Below are positions 8,564 through 16,200 of a stretch of 64,000 nucleotides of DNA, piece by piece; position 1 is the stretch's first letter; each line of letters starts with the position of its first letter. Origin of the DNA: Methanoplanus limicola DSM 2279 (GTDB lineage: Archaea > Halobacteriota > Methanomicrobia > Methanomicrobiales > Methanomicrobiaceae); NCBI RefSeq assembly GCF_000243255.1, contig NZ_CM001436.1, forward strand, positions 310,692 to 374,691, written 5' to 3'. A model generated the notes under the pieces. The model was not told the origin of the DNA. It worked only from the letters and a program-made list of their open reading frames with translations, and did not search any database. A program made the position numbers and the translations under genes.

Positions 8564-8740
8564 TGATAACTTTTCGACTGAAAAATATAAAAACCCAATC
8601 CGGAATTTTGTCAGGGACAGGATTTAAGCTGAAGTAATTGAGGGATCATAATATTTCTTAGAGCAGGTCATAAATAATAGACCAATGAGATGTTGTGTTA
8701 TTCCTGTCCTTACAAATTCCGGGAGAAAAGGTAGAATAAT

Positions 8741-9001
8741 ATGGAATTGAAGTTTGACAGGGAAAAAAACAGGCAGGAAAGACTTAAATCTGTCAGAGAA
8801 TATGCAGAGTGGGTCAGAAGTGTTCCAAATGAAGTATGGAGCAGCCAACAGGCAGTAATAATTAATTCATTCATGCAAAACGCAGCTAATTATGCACTGA
8901 CACCGGAAAAATATCTCGAAATGAAGTCTAAATCCTCTGCAGAAAGGGAAGAAAAGATAAGACAACTATCTAAGAAAAAACTGGTGCTTAACAGGAAATA
9001 A
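8741..9001 (+). CDS. Hypothetical small basic helical protein
   Basis: This 86-residue protein is not recognised. It is highly charged (many K, R and E) and predicted mostly helical, with a central segment A-V-I-I-N-S-F-M-Q-N-A-A-N-Y and a basic tail ending S-K-K-K-L-V-L-N-R-K. GGGAGAAAAGG lies 8-18 bases before ATG 8741 and provides a ribosome binding site. It lies at the edge of an AT-rich patch with nucleotidyltransferase and HEPN genes, so it may belong to that accessory cluster. Confidence 0.55.
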   Translation: MELKFDREKNRQERLKSVREYAEWVRSVPNEVWSSQQAVIINSFMQNAANYALTPEKYLEMKSKSSAEREEKIRQLSKKKLVLNRK

Positions 9002-9024
9002 TTAAATACAACGCCATATCAGAT

Positions 9025-9040
9025 TAGATTATGTAATCTA
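9025..9040. repeat. Short AT-rich palindrome
   Basis: TAGATTA and TAATCTA are perfect 7-base arms around TG. The site lies in the 78-base gap between the ends of the convergent small ORF at 8741 and the nucleotidyltransferase at 9080. It could act as a weak transcription boundary; nothing stronger can be said. Confidence 0.3.
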
Positions 9041-9079
9041 TAGATTATAATATGTGGAACAGATATAATTTATCGCTAT

Positions 9080-9400
9080 TCAAAGTGATATTGCCTCCCT
9101 TAATACATCATCCCTGATGAACCAGTGAAGACTCTTTTCAGTTACGACATCAACTTTTCTTCCAAGAAGTTCCTCAAGATCATTAATTAACGCAACCTGA
9201 TCAATAAGCGATCTATCCGGTTCAAATTCAACAAGAAAATCAATATCGCTTTCAGGAGTGTCTTCTCCCCGGGCAACCGAGCCGAAAATCCTCGTTTTGC
9301 GCACTCCATGAGATGCTGCTATCTCAAGGATCTCTTCACGCCTTTTCTTTACATCTTCAGACATGCCCATAACATTTACTCTGAAATTATATTCGGCCAT
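9080..9400 (-). CDS. Minimal nucleotidyltransferase (MNT-type antitoxin-like)
   Basis: A compact nucleotidyltransferase domain with I-F-G-S-V-A-R-G-E-D-T-P-E-S-D-I-D-F-L-V-E-F, the GSxARG...DxD signature of MNT proteins. MNT proteins usually pair with a HEPN protein as antitoxin or AMP-transferase. Here the adjacent HEPN gene is paired with a different, HTH-fused nucleotidyltransferase on the other strand, so this copy seems solitary. The first ATG (9400) gives 106 residues; starts at 9370 or 9364 would fit relatives that begin just before D-V-K-K-R-R-E-E-I. It is divergent from the HTH-MNT gene with about 85 bases between. Confidence 0.8.
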   Translation of the reverse strand: MAEYNFRVNVMGMSEDVKKRREEILEIAASHGVRKTRIFGSVARGEDTPESDIDFLVEFEPDRSLIDQVALINDLEELLGRKVDVVTEKSLHWFIRDDVLREAISL

Positions 9401-9474
9401 AAGTTATTAATTTTATTCCATCTTCCAGTTCATGCAGAATTTGTGGACTTCCTGCGGAAAAATCTATTACTGAT

Positions 9475-9500
9475 TGGAACAAATATGTTCCATGTGGAAC
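9475..9500. promoter_or_regulatory. Triple TGGAAC operator-like array across the HTH-MNT start
   Basis: TGGAAC (9475-9480), its reverse complement GTTCCA (9487-9492) and TGGAAC again (9495-9500) alternate in orientation. They make two overlapping palindromes: arms spaced by 6 bases and by 2 bases. ATG 9485 of the HTH-nucleotidyltransferase lies inside. Binding by the encoded HTH protein would give autoregulation, as is common for toxin-antitoxin operons. TGTGGAACAG also recurs at 9053-9062. Function is inferred from layout only. Confidence 0.5.
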
Positions 9501-10039
9501 AGTTTCAGACCAGCCAGATAATATCAGAACTATTAAAATCTCCGGCCTATCCAAGAGAGATGGCAAAAAGGCTTGGAGTATCTCATACAACAATAATCAG
9601 AAGGCTGAAAAATCTACTTGATGAAAATGTCGTTGATTACCGGAATGTTGGTAAAAATAAAGTATATCATCTCAAAAATACTATAGAAAGCCGGATAAAT
9701 ATTTACCAGGCCGAATATTCTAAACTTGAAAGGGTTGTTTTAAATTATCCAATACTAAGGCCGATAATCAATAAAATACAGGATAATGAAGATGTCGAAC
9801 TTGCAATATTGTTTGGAAGTTATGCAAAAGGAACCTGCAATTCAGAAAGCGATATAGATATTTATATTGAAACAGAAGACAGATTAATTAAAAAAGAACT
9901 TGAAAGATTAAATTCTAAATTAAGTATAAAAATTGGCCTTTGGGACGAGAATAATCTCCTGATACAGGAGATTATTAAGGATCATATAATAATTAAGGGT
10001 GTGGAAAAATATTACGAGAGAAGAGGCTTTTTTAAATAA
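9485..10039 (+). CDS. HTH-nucleotidyltransferase fusion (MNT antitoxin-like)
   Basis: The 184-residue protein starts at ATG 9485. Upstream in-frame codons back to 9308 would run antisense through the neighbouring gene and look spurious. Residues 1-70 form a winged helix-turn-helix: P-R-E-M-A-K-R-L-G-V-S-H-T-T-I-I-R-R-L is a clear recognition helix region. Residues 95-125 hold the nucleotidyltransferase motif I-L-F-G-S-Y-A-K-G-T-C-N-S-E-S-D-I-D-I-Y. It overlaps the HEPN gene by 41 bases, strongly suggesting co-translation of an antitoxin and toxin. The DNA is visibly more AT-rich than the surroundings, consistent with recent acquisition. The start codon sits in a palindromic array. Confidence 0.85.
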   Translation: MFHVEQFQTSQIISELLKSPAYPREMAKRLGVSHTTIIRRLKNLLDENVVDYRNVGKNKVYHLKNTIESRINIYQAEYSKLERVVLNYPILRPIINKIQDNEDVELAILFGSYAKGTCNSESDIDIYIETEDRLIKKELERLNSKLSIKIGLWDENNLLIQEIIKDHIIIKGVEKYYERRGFFK

Positions 10040-10487
10040 ATTATTTCATGAAGGCAAAATTCAGATCGTTGAATCAAACGATAATGTATCATTATCATAT
10101 AAAAATAAATCAGAAAGTTATCTGATTTCTGCAAAAATTCTCTTTGAAAACGGAAAACTTGAAGAAACGGTTTCAATGGCATATTACAGTATGTATTACA
10201 TGCTTATGGCACTGCTCTTTAAAACCGGAATAAAATGTGAAAACCATTCAGCATCAATAATATTACTAAACAGAGTATTTCAGATTGATAATTCTAAAAT
10301 TTTCGAGGCAAAAAAAGAGAGAATAGACAAACAATACTACGTGGATTTTACAATAAGTTCACATGATGTCTGCGAAATGATAAAAGATGCTGAATCATTC
10401 AACTCTGATATTTCATGGACAATAGAACGAATGAACACTGAAGAACTAAAAAGATATCAGAGCAGGATCTCAGAATTTCTTAAATAG
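9999..10487 (+). CDS. HEPN domain protein (toxin-like partner)
   Basis: This 162-residue, mostly helical protein has the HEPN pattern S-E-S-Y-L-I-S-A-K-I-L-F-E-N-G-K-L and S-M-A-Y-Y-S-M-Y-Y-M-L-M-A-L-L-F-K-T-G. HEPN proteins paired with MNT genes are usually RNases or the targets of AMPylation. The canonical R-x4-6-H motif is not obvious: an R followed by Y-Y (E-R-I-D-K-Q-Y-Y) is the nearest match, so catalytic competence is uncertain. GTG 9999 is the listed start; it lies within the upstream antitoxin gene in another frame. AT-rich codon use matches its partner. Confidence 0.8.
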   Translation: MWKNITREEAFLNKLFHEGKIQIVESNDNVSLSYKNKSESYLISAKILFENGKLEETVSMAYYSMYYMLMALLFKTGIKCENHSASIILLNRVFQIDNSKIFEAKKERIDKQYYVDFTISSHDVCEMIKDAESFNSDISWTIERMNTEELKRYQSRISEFLK

Positions 10488-10542
10488 CATCTTTAAAGAT
10501 AATCCAGGATCAACCAATTGAAAACTTTACCGGAAAAATACA

Positions 10543-11535
10543 ATGAACGAAGACGAAAGACTTGACAATATAATAACAGCCTTCTCGCCGGATAAAATAT
10601 TCAAAGACATAATTGTCATATTCGTCTGGCTGATACTTGCAGTAATATTCATCTATGTACCAATCCTGAACCAGACACCACTAAGAGTCGTATTTGCACT
10701 TCCGGTAGTCTTATTCATCCCGGGATATGCACTAATAGCAGCCCTTTTTCCGGGCAACAGAGACATAGACGGAATCGAAAGAACAGCACTCTCATTCGGA
10801 CTGTCAATTGCAGTAGTACCGCTCATTGGCCTCGGCCTCAACTACACCCCCTGGGGCATCAGGCTTGACCCGATTGTAACCTCCCTTGTGATCTTTACAA
10901 CCGCAATGCTTCTCATTGCCCAGTACAGAAGATCCATAATTCCAAACGAAGAGCAGTTCCATGTACCCTTAAAGCCGATGATAGAAGAGGCTAAAGGAGA
11001 GCTTTTTCCGGAGGAGAGCACAAAACTGGACAGGATACTCTCAATAGTCCTGATAATATCAATTATAGCCGCAATAGGAACAACAATCTTTGTAATAGTT
11101 GTTCCAAAAGAGGGCGAGAAGTTCACAGAATTCTACATACTCGGAGAAGAAGGCATGGCAGCCGATTACCCGACCAAATTCTACGCCAGTACACCTCAGA
11201 ATATCACAATCGGAGTCGGCAACCACGAATACAGAGATATAAACTACTTTGTTGAACTTTTCGCAGTAAACCAGACATTCAATGAAAAGACAAACACATC
11301 AAAGATAAATACAATGGAACTTCTGGGACGAAAAGAGATAACAGTTGCAGACAACACCACAGAAGAATTCGACTACACCTTCACAGTCAAAGATCCGGAT
11401 GTAAACAAAATACAGTTCCTCCTCTTTGCAGACTCATACCCAAACAGTTCAGTCACAAAATTCGAAAGAATAAACGAGAGCTACAGAGATCTGCACCTCT
11501 GGGTTGATGTAAGAGAACCGATAAAAACCGGATAA
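10543..11535 (+). CDS. DUF1616 family membrane protein
   Basis: This 330-residue protein has about four N-terminal transmembrane segments (around residues 22-42, 48-68, 80-100 and 108-128), another near 165-190, and a soluble extracellular C-terminal domain. The segments V-V-L-F-I-P-G-Y-A-L-I-A-A-L-F-P and E-R-T-A-L-S-F-G-L-S-I-A-V-V-P-L-I-G-L are characteristic of DUF1616. Family members occur near glycosylation or surface-structure genes, but biochemical function is unknown. It stands alone between the HEPN pair and the convergent MoxR operon. Confidence 0.88.
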   Translation: MNEDERLDNIITAFSPDKIFKDIIVIFVWLILAVIFIYVPILNQTPLRVVFALPVVLFIPGYALIAALFPGNRDIDGIERTALSFGLSIAVVPLIGLGLNYTPWGIRLDPIVTSLVIFTTAMLLIAQYRRSIIPNEEQFHVPLKPMIEEAKGELFPEESTKLDRILSIVLIISIIAAIGTTIFVIVVPKEGEKFTEFYILGEEGMAADYPTKFYASTPQNITIGVGNHEYRDINYFVELFAVNQTFNEKTNTSKINTMELLGRKEITVADNTTEEFDYTFTVKDPDVNKIQFLLFADSYPNSSVTKFERINESYRDLHLWVDVREPIKTG

Positions 11536-11610
11536 ATATCTGGAAACACCCTCATTTACAGAAAAAAACTTTCAAGCCTGAAATTTTAAACCCTGTTAGC
11601 ATATGAAGAT

Positions 11611-11784
11611 TCATTCTTCATCAATAATTCCCAGTTCACGGGCATTGATCAGGTACAGATCTATTGCCTCCCTGATATTGTACAGAGCCTCTTTCCGGCT
11701 GTCACCACAACTGGCAATCTCCGGTTTTAAGCATCTGGCAACATATACCCCGTTTTCCTCATAAACTGAGATTTTATAATCCAT
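11611..11784 (-). CDS. HicB-like small protein at the end of the MoxR operon
   Basis: Starting at ATG 11784, it encodes 57 residues: M-D-Y-K-I-S-V-Y-E-E-N-G-V-Y-V-A-R-C-L, then C-G-D-S-R-K-E-A-L-Y-N-I-R-E-A-I-D-L-Y. This is the HicB-type partial RNase H fold. A longer reading from 11826 adds residues without family support. It overlaps the last bases of the upstream gene (11774) and so is probably translated from the operon message. No HicA toxin is seen next to it. Confidence 0.7.
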   Translation of the reverse strand: MDYKISVYEENGVYVARCLKPEIASCGDSRKEALYNIREAIDLYLINARELGIIDEE

Positions 11785-12667
11785 TATTATCACCCGAAAT
11801 ATCTGAACCAACAGCACCCAGAACAACCTTCAGATTATTCTTCTCCAAAGAGACATGCAGAATAACAACAGGTTTTAAAAGGCCCTTACAGAGCACACAT
11901 GCAAAAAGACTGCATACCGGACATGGCGAAGAAGTGCAGCATTTTGGAGACTCTTCACGGATTTTTTTGCAGGCATCCTTCAGCATGAAATCCTCAACAG
12001 TAATCTCATAGTCATCCCCGGCCTTTTTAGCACTAACCTTTCCGGCAACCCTCAGATGATCCACAAAAACATTCCCTAAAATCTCGGAATATACATCAGG
12101 TGTCATCTCATCCGGAACTATAAACCCGTAATCCTCACACAATGCCTCATACAGTGAAGAGCATGCAGGCCGTACTGAAATTCCGGCAGACTCACCAGAA
12201 ACCCTGAAGACATCAGACCCGCCCTCAGGATATCCCTTAAAGGCCGCAACCGGACTGAACTGGACAAATCCATCTTCAGCCGGAATAAAATGTGCATCAC
12301 CATGCACCCTCAGGTCAGCAAAAATTCTGGATAAATTTACCGAAGAGTCCGGATAGAGCATAGCCGCCATACCGGGTTCAACCCCTTCATCTTTAGTAAA
12401 AGTCGCAAAGACAACACCTGAGAGGAACAAAACAACAGAGAGAACAATCATCATTGATGAGGTCATATCGCCACGGTCTGTTAAAAGCCCAAGAACAAGC
12501 ATTACAAGGGATGAAACTACAAGAACAACTGCTGCATAAAAGTATGAATTAAGCTCACCGGAAGACGAAAACCAACCGGAAAGTGAGTCCTTTCTTCTCA
12601 CAGACTTCTTCTTAATATCATCCGCAATACCTGATACAATCCCTGAAACATCACCAAAAATACCCAT
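11774..12667 (-). CDS. Hypothetical membrane protein with C-terminal cysteine cluster
   Basis: A 297-residue protein in the first MoxR operon, not recognised as a named family. Two transmembrane segments lie near residues 40-61 and 70-90. The remaining region is soluble, and near residues 240-265 it carries a dense cluster C-C-T-S-S-P-C-P-V-C-S-L-F-A-C-V-L-C that could bind zinc or an Fe-S cluster. It begins two bases after the upstream membrane gene ends, so translational coupling is likely. The conserved operon position suggests an accessory subunit of the MoxR/DUF58 system. Confidence 0.7.
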   Translation of the reverse strand: MGIFGDVSGIVSGIADDIKKKSVRRKDSLSGWFSSSGELNSYFYAAVVLVVSSLVMLVLGLLTDRGDMTSSMMIVLSVVLFLSGVVFATFTKDEGVEPGMAAMLYPDSSVNLSRIFADLRVHGDAHFIPAEDGFVQFSPVAAFKGYPEGGSDVFRVSGESAGISVRPACSSLYEALCEDYGFIVPDEMTPDVYSEILGNVFVDHLRVAGKVSAKKAGDDYEITVEDFMLKDACKKIREESPKCCTSSPCPVCSLFACVLCKGLLKPVVILHVSLEKNNLKVVLGAVGSDISGDNNGL

Positions 12668-12669
12668 AA

Positions 12670-13149
12670 TTAACTCCTGCCCTTTATATTCTTCCCCGCA
12701 CCATGCTCAATGAAAATTCCGGCTGCAAAAACCGCAGCCAGAATTCCGCCGGCAAACAGCGTAAACAGATAAATATTCAAAAACCCGGCAGGAAGATACC
12801 CAACCGCAAGAAAGACAAAAATTCCGGCTGAAAAAACAGCAATATCCTTCCTCTCCCCGACTACCATGAAGATATAATACAATCCGAGAGCAAATTCCAT
12901 AAAAAAACTGTAAAAAACCCCGGATTCTGCAAGTGAGAATACAAACGGCTGCCCGGCAAGAATCACAAAAAAAGGACTTACAATACCGGAATAATAACCG
13001 CTCCGCATATAAAACAACAGACCGGCAAAAAGGGCCAGCGTCAGCAGAGGATAAATCATATTTCCTGAAAGATATGCAGAAACCGCAAAGATAATTACGG
13101 AAATTCCGACAATCAGATAATCAGCATAATCCTTTGAGATAATATTCAT
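12670..13149 (-). CDS. Small polytopic membrane protein of the MoxR operon
   Basis: The 159-residue protein is almost entirely hydrophobic, with about five predicted transmembrane helices (around residues 10-28, 32-46, 53-70, 78-97 and 105-145). No catalytic motif is visible and I do not recognise the family. Its start overlaps the end of the DUF58 gene by four bases, and its end abuts the cysteine-cluster gene, so all three are likely co-translated. A structural membrane subunit is the natural reading. Confidence 0.7.
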   Translation of the reverse strand: MNIISKDYADYLIVGISVIIFAVSAYLSGNMIYPLLTLALFAGLLFYMRSGYYSGIVSPFFVILAGQPFVFSLAESGVFYSFFMEFALGLYYIFMVVGERKDIAVFSAGIFVFLAVGYLPAGFLNIYLFTLFAGGILAAVFAAGIFIEHGAGKNIKGRS

Positions 13150-14366
13150 AATGCCTCCAGAATATCGAATTTAAACTGCCTGAGAATTTTGAGATTCTCC
13201 TCAAACCCGGCAGATTTCGGAATGCAGCAATGCGTTTTTATGCCTCTTTTGGATGCAGCCTTTGCAATAACCCCGATATGACTCATATCACCACAACCTC
13301 CGGTCATAATCTTAATCCCGCCCGGATTATTCTTCTCAAAGAGTGCAAAGACCTCCTCCTCAAAGGAATATGCCCGCTCATAACCAGAAAATGCAGATTT
13401 AACCTCAGAATATCTCTCAGTCAGATCGCCCCGGATATTGCCGGTTCTGTACCTGTACATATGGACATCCCTGACAGAAGGGCCGATGTCATTTAAGATG
13501 TTCTTAACCGGAACTGCACCCGACCTGATCCTGCGGATGCCCACGAGGTTGCAGCCGGAAATTCTGACCAGTATTTTGTCCCTGTAATCTCCGGATGAGA
13601 GAACCGAACCCACAACACCTTTTAAGGGTTCAATATCCCGGCCAGACTCCTCAACATCAGGGAGGTCCACAATGAACATATCACCCTCACCCTCAATTCC
13701 GGTATATTCCCGGATGAAGAGTTTGCCCTGCTTGGCAGATACCTTCCAGTCAATGCTTCGTATATCGTCGGTGTATGTGTATTCACGATAGTCCCTGATA
13801 CCCGAACCCTTAATTGGACGTATCCTGTCAACCTCCTTCTCACCGAAGAGCCGGGATTTGGCATCCGAAAATTTAAGTGAGGGAAATACCGTGATGTCAT
13901 CAAGACCACTTTCAGGAATTAAAATTCCGGCTGAGAAGAAATATCCATCAAGAATAAGCCTCATCCCTACAGGAGATATACTGCCGTGTGCAAGGCATGT
14001 GACATTATATCTGACAGAACCAGAACCTCTCACAAAGCAGGTGTTACTGCCCGTAAACATCTCAGTTCCCACCGGAATTACATCCTCCGCACTTATGTCA
14101 AAAGGATAATCTCCCGGAACAGTAATATCTGCCGATATTTCTACAACCTCACCCCGGCGGACAAACTTCTTATCCAGACTGCGGCTTATCTCAGCAGCCG
14201 ATGCAGCCCTCTTCAGATTAAAAAGAAGATAGTGATAATTCAGGAGCAGAATTCCGGATATGAAAAATCCGGAAATGGTGTAATTAAAATCCCGGAAGAA
14301 AACACCTGCCGCAGCTAAGATAACTGCCGACAGTACAACAGTCAGTCCGGGATTTTTAATTCTCAA
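13146..14366 (-). CDS. DUF58 domain protein (first MoxR operon)
   Basis: Two transmembrane helices occupy about residues 8-25 and 30-48. The DUF58 signature appears as G-S-G-I-R-D-Y-R-E-Y-T-Y-T-D-D-I-R-S-I-D-W-K-V-S-A (about residues 190-215). DUF58 proteins usually contain a VWA-like fold and act with MoxR ATPases, in some bacteria in stress or envelope functions. The start is TTG 14366, preceded by GAGGTG, two bases after the MoxR stop. The C-terminal third (F-E-K-N-N-P-G-G-I-K-I-M-T-G-G-C-G-D) resembles a degenerate VWA/Rossmann end. It differs substantially from the second DUF58 copy at 30332-31270. Confidence 0.88.
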   Translation of the reverse strand: MRIKNPGLTVVLSAVILAAAGVFFRDFNYTISGFFISGILLLNYHYLLFNLKRAASAAEISRSLDKKFVRRGEVVEISADITVPGDYPFDISAEDVIPVGTEMFTGSNTCFVRGSGSVRYNVTCLAHGSISPVGMRLILDGYFFSAGILIPESGLDDITVFPSLKFSDAKSRLFGEKEVDRIRPIKGSGIRDYREYTYTDDIRSIDWKVSAKQGKLFIREYTGIEGEGDMFIVDLPDVEESGRDIEPLKGVVGSVLSSGDYRDKILVRISGCNLVGIRRIRSGAVPVKNILNDIGPSVRDVHMYRYRTGNIRGDLTERYSEVKSAFSGYERAYSFEEEVFALFEKNNPGGIKIMTGGCGDMSHIGVIAKAASKRGIKTHCCIPKSAGFEENLKILRQFKFDILEAL

Positions 14367-14368
14367 AC

Positions 14369-15343
14369 TCAGGGCACCTCTATAGTTCCAAGGATCTGAT
14401 CAATGACATCAGCCGTGGTTATACTGCTGATCTCAGATTCATACTTAAGAATAACCCTGTGCTGAAGGACACGGTGGGCAACTGCCTTGACATCATCCGG
14501 AGTGACATATGTCCGCCCGTTTATTGCTGCAAGGGCTTTAGAACCTCTCAGAAGTGCAATGGAACCTCTCGAACTTGCACCAAGCCTGACATCGCCATGA
14601 TTCCTGGTGGCAATTATAATATCACGGATATACCCAAGAACAGGAGGTTCAACCGTGATCTCCTTTACAGTTTCAGCGCCCCTGTCTATCTTCTCTGCGG
14701 ACAGCAGCGGCTTTACCTTACCTGAAATAAAGCTCCAGTTAAGAGATCCTTTCTGCTCACGTGAGATAATTTCAAGTTCATCGTCCGCATCAAGATACTT
14801 TGAATTGATTGAGAACATGAACCTGTCCTTCTGCGCTTCAATGAGCGGGAATGTCCCCTCCTGCTCAAAGGGATTTTGTGTAGCAATTGTAAAGAACGGT
14901 TTATTGAGCTTTACACCACGGCCGTCAACAGTGACCTGCCTCTCGCTCATCGCCTCAATAAATGCACTCTGACTCCGTGGCGGAAGACGGTTTATCTCAT
15001 CAATGAGCAGAATATTGGTGAATACAGGCCCTCTCTTAAACTCAAACTCATTCTCCCTCTGGTTCCAGATCCTGATACCGATAATATCTGACGGCTGGGT
15101 ATCGACCGCACACTGAAGCCTTTTGCTCTCACATCCAAGCATTATTGATACCAGTTTTACAATCGTTGTTTTGGCTGTGCCCGGCACACCCTCGATTAAG
15201 ACATGCCCGTCGCTTAAAACTCCGATGAGGATAGTCTCGACAAGGTTCTGGTTGCCTACAATATATGAACCGGTAATTTCACGTACCTGAGCACAGACGG
15301 ATGCGATATCTTTTATTCCTTCTTCTATTGATTCTTTATTCAT
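14369..15343 (-). CDS. MoxR family AAA+ ATPase (first operon)
   Basis: The 324-residue MoxR ATPase probably remodels or activates the DUF58/membrane partners. Walker A is G-V-P-G-T-A-K-T (about residues 52-59), Walker B L-L-I-D-E-I-N-R (about 112-119). Sensor 1 lies near F-F-T-I-A-T-Q-N-P, and the C-terminal lid contains A-V-A-H-R-V-L-Q-H-R-V-I-L. The MoxR-specific P-P-R-S-Q-S-A-F-I-E-A-M-S-E follows Walker B. Its start overlaps the end of the DUF4350-like gene (ATGA type). A paralogue lies at 31313-32299. Confidence 0.95.
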   Translation of the reverse strand: MNKESIEEGIKDIASVCAQVREITGSYIVGNQNLVETILIGVLSDGHVLIEGVPGTAKTTIVKLVSIMLGCESKRLQCAVDTQPSDIIGIRIWNQRENEFEFKRGPVFTNILLIDEINRLPPRSQSAFIEAMSERQVTVDGRGVKLNKPFFTIATQNPFEQEGTFPLIEAQKDRFMFSINSKYLDADDELEIISREQKGSLNWSFISGKVKPLLSAEKIDRGAETVKEITVEPPVLGYIRDIIIATRNHGDVRLGASSRGSIALLRGSKALAAINGRTYVTPDDVKAVAHRVLQHRVILKYESEISSITTADVIDQILGTIEVP

Positions 15344-16200
15344 TTCTCTTTCCTTGCAAGGGCTAATATTGTCAGCAGCGTTACAATAATTATGACTGAT
15401 ATTTTTATAAAATCTGTGCTTTTAAGTGCACCAAGTATTCCGGAGAGGCCGTCAGCAGATGCTGCGGCAGAGTGCCTGTACTCAACAAGCAGATTATCTG
15501 ACAGACCCATAATGTTCTGAATAAATCTGTCATTATCCCTCAGTCTCTTGTACCCGTACATCCGGTTGATAAAAAGACTTGAATCAGATAACAGATAAAC
15601 CTGCCCTGCCTCGTCCCGCACCATAACAGATCTCTTCCCAAGTGGTTCTGTGGCATCTGCCTTACCGTTTCCGTTCGTATCAATCCAGGAGAGAAAAGAA
15701 GACCTCATCAGGCTTATACCGCCTTCTGCAACCGACGGACTGTTCAGTGCCACACTTTCAACTCCGGCTGTGATCCCGTCCTCTTTATATGGGTAGCAGA
15801 TGATGAAACGCTTATTGTTGTACTCCATATCAGCACTGGAAAGATTTCCGGGAGTGACACTCAGCCCGGTTCCAAGGATACCAAGGAGAGTATTGGAATT
15901 TCCTGGTTCATCCGATATAAAGATCTTATTCCCATCCCTTAGAAATCTCATCAGAGCAGTAATCTCAGACGAAGTAAATTTGCCGTCCGGCTCTATCATC
16001 AGGAGGGTGCTGTTCTTTCGCCCATATAGATTTGAATAATCAGTAATGATCTTGGAACCGGCATCGTCATAAAACTGCGATGTCCCGTTCCAGTTGTAGT
16101 TGTAATGGCTGAATTCAGTGTCATTGCCGGAGAAATGTACATCAGCAACAAGAAGGGCTAAAATCAGCAGACCGAAGAATGCAATATGCCATGATCTCAT
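15340..16200 (-). CDS. DUF4350-like membrane-anchored protein
   Basis: The 286-residue protein has an N-terminal hydrophobic helix (residues 7-23) and a C-terminal one (about 262-282), with an extracytoplasmic Rossmann-like domain between. The sequences L-L-M-I-E-P-D-G-K-F-T-S-S-E and F-L-R-D-G-N-K-I-F-I-S-D-E-P fit DUF4350, related to the GldG/ABC-type accessory domain and typical of MoxR-DUF58 operons. It overlaps its neighbours on both sides by four bases. Role presumed structural or sensory in the membrane complex. Confidence 0.8.
   Translation of the reverse strand: MRSWHIAFFGLLILALLVADVHFSGNDTEFSHYNYNWNGTSQFYDDAGSKIITDYSNLYGRKNSTLLMIEPDGKFTSSEITALMRFLRDGNKIFISDEPGNSNTLLGILGTGLSVTPGNLSSADMEYNNKRFIICYPYKEDGITAGVESVALNSPSVAEGGISLMRSSFLSWIDTNGNGKADATEPLGKRSVMVRDEAGQVYLLSDSSLFINRMYGYKRLRDNDRFIQNIMGLSDNLLVEYRHSAAASADGLSGILGALKSTDFIKISVIIIVTLLTILALARKEK

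Noticed and set aside
9025-9040. AT-rich palindrome as an origin or attachment site
   Set aside because: A 7-base arm palindrome in AT-rich DNA is easily produced by chance and no Orc/Cdc6 or integrase gene is near.
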